In this document: piece after piece, positions 32,017-32,017 of the stretch
Layout: every line of letters starts with the position of its first letter
How positions within the stretch are numbered: the stretch's first letter is position 1
DNA from: Anaerolineales bacterium
GTDB lineage: Bacteria > Chloroflexota > Anaerolineae > 4572-78 > NAK82
Assembly (NCBI GenBank): GCA_024643945.1
Contig: JAHELX010000010.1
Location: forward strand, 1 to 32,017
Direction: 5' to 3'
Length of the DNA: 32,017 nt
The notes under the pieces: generated by a model
The model's input: only the letters and a program-made list of their open reading frames with translations
What the model was told of the DNA's origin: nothing
The model's database searches: none
Position numbers and translations under genes: made by a program

Positions 32017-32017
32017 T

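Noticed and set aside
1..32017. Alternative genetic code with TGA read as Trp or Gly
   Set aside because: Many intact genes here end in TGA (for example the LLM oxidoreductase, response regulator, hypE and both first-system permeases) and Trp is encoded by TGG throughout. The two TGAs in the MerB-like gene align with Cys, not Trp.

Overview
The window looks like a piece of a chromosome or metagenome-assembled genome from an anaerobic, moderately GC-rich bacterium, most probably a member of the Chloroflexota (Anaerolineae-like). This placement is an inference. It rests on the gene mix (flavin/F420-type luciferase-family oxidoreductases, PDZ/GAF NarL-type kinases, DUF5060 glycosidase-like proteins, lipoprotein binding proteins with long Thr/Ala/Pro linkers) and on CTGAGCG..AGCGAAG palindromic repeats. 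No rRNA, tRNA, CRISPR array or replication origin was seen.

Layout. (1) 59-2599 (-): a secreted clan-A-like glycoside hydrolase with a DUF5060 domain, followed by a nest of two small inverted-repeat elements (2610-2880). (2) 2898-4503 (-): a two-gene unit of a luciferase-family oxidoreductase and, 19 nt downstream, an alkylmercury lyase (MerB)-like gene. The MerB-like reading frame carries two in-frame TGA codons exactly where MerB has its two catalytic cysteines, and each TGA is followed at the right distance by a hairpin of the bacterial SECIS type. I read it as one 248-residue selenoprotein with an active site Sec126-Asp129-Sec201. This is the most remarkable feature of the window. (3) 4722-10389 (-): a probable operon of response regulator, PDZ/GAF histidine kinase, a tiny membrane peptide, a SAM methyltransferase and a serine hydrolase whose C-terminal membrane domain is cut off by a TGA. 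(4) 10622-14696 (+): an accessory patch with a small unknown protein, a group II intron reverse-transcriptase fragment, an F420-type oxidoreductase, a broken aldo/keto reductase, two GNAT acetyltransferases and a CPBP membrane protease. (5) 14791-16917 (-): a K+-independent-type proton-pumping pyrophosphatase. (6) 17106-21463 (+): a four-box OmpR/PhoB-like promoter, a decayed NAD-dependent epimerase and a binding protein plus two permeases of a peptide ABC transporter. (7) 21478-32016 (-): a GntR/FCD regulator, a second peptide binding protein with two permeases, two M24 Xaa-Pro peptidases, a glycyl-radical activase and a glycyl-radical enzyme closely resembling trans-4-hydroxy-L-proline dehydratase (HypD).

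How they work together. Region 7, with region 6 converging on it, reads as a pathway for peptides rich in proline/hydroxyproline (collagen-like or plant extensin-like). Peptides would be imported by the ABC transporters and cleaved by the two Xaa-Pro peptidases. Free hydroxyproline would then be dehydrated anaerobically by HypD, which is activated by HypE. The ATPase subunits and P5C reductase needed to complete it are not in the window. In region 2 the pairing of a flavin/F420-type oxidoreductase with a double-selenocysteine MerB-like protein suggests an undescribed chemistry on organometal(loid) or similar soft electrophile substrates. An 82-bp promoter-bearing sequence is shared by this unit and the pyrophosphatase gene.
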